Both the position numbers and the translations under genes were made by a program. From a bacterium (lineage in GTDB: Bacteria > Thermosulfidibacterota > Thermosulfidibacteria > Thermosulfidibacterales > Thermosulfidibacteraceae): 6,414 bases of DNA. The stretch spans positions 1 to 6,414 of the forward strand of contig JALWBK010000263.1 in the NCBI GenBank assembly GCA_027037155.1, written 5' to 3'. Positions 6,192-6,414 of the stretch are shown here, piece after piece; positions within the stretch are counted from its first letter, which is position 1, and every line of letters starts with the position of its first letter. The notes under the pieces were generated by a model. It had not been told where the DNA came from. It saw only the letters and a list, made by a program, of their open reading frames with translations, and made no database searches.

Positions 6192-6414
6192 ATGGCAAGA
6201 AGGGCGTTGGTAACGCTATGCGTCATCCTCTTTCTATTCCAAACGCCCTTTGCCAAGACACTTAAAATAGGAACCAGTATGGGCCTTACCGGTCCATACG
6301 GGCCAGAAGCAGAGTTACTCCTTTCAGGCATTAGACTCGCATTTAAAGAGGCGGAAAGGGAAGGGGTTATTAACTTCAAGCCTGTTTTGGTGATATACGA
6401 CGACGGCTACAATC
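6192..6414 (+). CDS. Second periplasmic substrate-binding protein, paralogue of the preceding gene (N-terminal 74 residues)
   Basis: Partial: cut by the right edge. It begins with a signal peptide (ARR, then a hydrophobic stretch to about residue 16) with a likely cleavage after TPFA (residue 21). It continues KTLKIGTSMGLTGPYGPEAE, SGIRLAFKEAE and VLVIYDDGYN, the same layout as the preceding protein. Aligned by eye over about 52 residues, roughly 45% of positions are identical, so this is an old tandem duplication. This copy keeps the more typical ligand-loop form LTGPYGPE. The 20-nt gap and own ribosome site imply co-transcription. Whether transporter or sensor genes follow cannot be seen. 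Confidence 0.85.
   Translation, partial: MARRALVTLCVILFLFQTPFAKTLKIGTSMGLTGPYGPEAELLLSGIRLAFKEAEREGVINFKPVLVIYDDGYN

Noticed and set aside
1..6414. Mobile element, CRISPR array, tRNA or rRNA genes
   Set aside because: No terminal repeats, transposase motifs, regularly spaced repeats or tRNA/rRNA-like segments were seen; gaps between genes are all under 150 bp.

Overview
The window reads as a piece of chromosome from an anaerobic, probably thermophilic, bacterium. Arginine is mostly AGA/AGG, isoleucine often ATA, the proteins are rich in Lys and Glu, and several genes start with TTG or GTG. An oxygen-sensitive double-cubane reductase system supports anaerobiosis. A deep-branching thermophile (Aquificota or a neighbouring phylum) is a guess from style only; nothing here fixes the taxon. 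There are no RNA genes, insertion sequences, CRISPR arrays or integration signs, and coding density is high.

Left part (1-1679, minus strand): a two-gene cassette. The upstream gene (411-1679) encodes a cysteine-rich member of the HgdB/BcrC (2-hydroxyacyl-CoA dehydratase component D) superfamily. It most resembles the single-subunit double-cubane-cluster reductases. Its stop overlaps, as TTGA, the TTG start of a BadF/HgdC-type ATP-dependent activase that runs off the left edge. The activase would hydrolyse ATP to push low-potential electrons into the partner's Fe-S cluster. The physiological substrate is unknown.

Centre (1680-4962): a 145-bp divergent intergenic region carries an AT-rich inverted repeat and a weak lepA promoter candidate. 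It is followed by a tight plus-strand housekeeping run: lepA (EF4, ribosomal back-translocase GTPase), lepB (signal peptidase I, starting inside lepA behind a perfect AGGAGG) and hemD (uroporphyrinogen-III synthase, starting inside lepB). The overlaps imply translational coupling.

Right part (4963-6414): an 87-bp gap holds a TATAAT-type promoter candidate and a small palindrome. After it come two tandem paralogous genes for exported type I periplasmic binding proteins (branched-chain amino acid/amide-like). The second is cut by the window end. No permease or ATPase is visible, so their role in transport or in sensing is open. Signal peptidase I from the centre operon would be expected to process both exported proteins.
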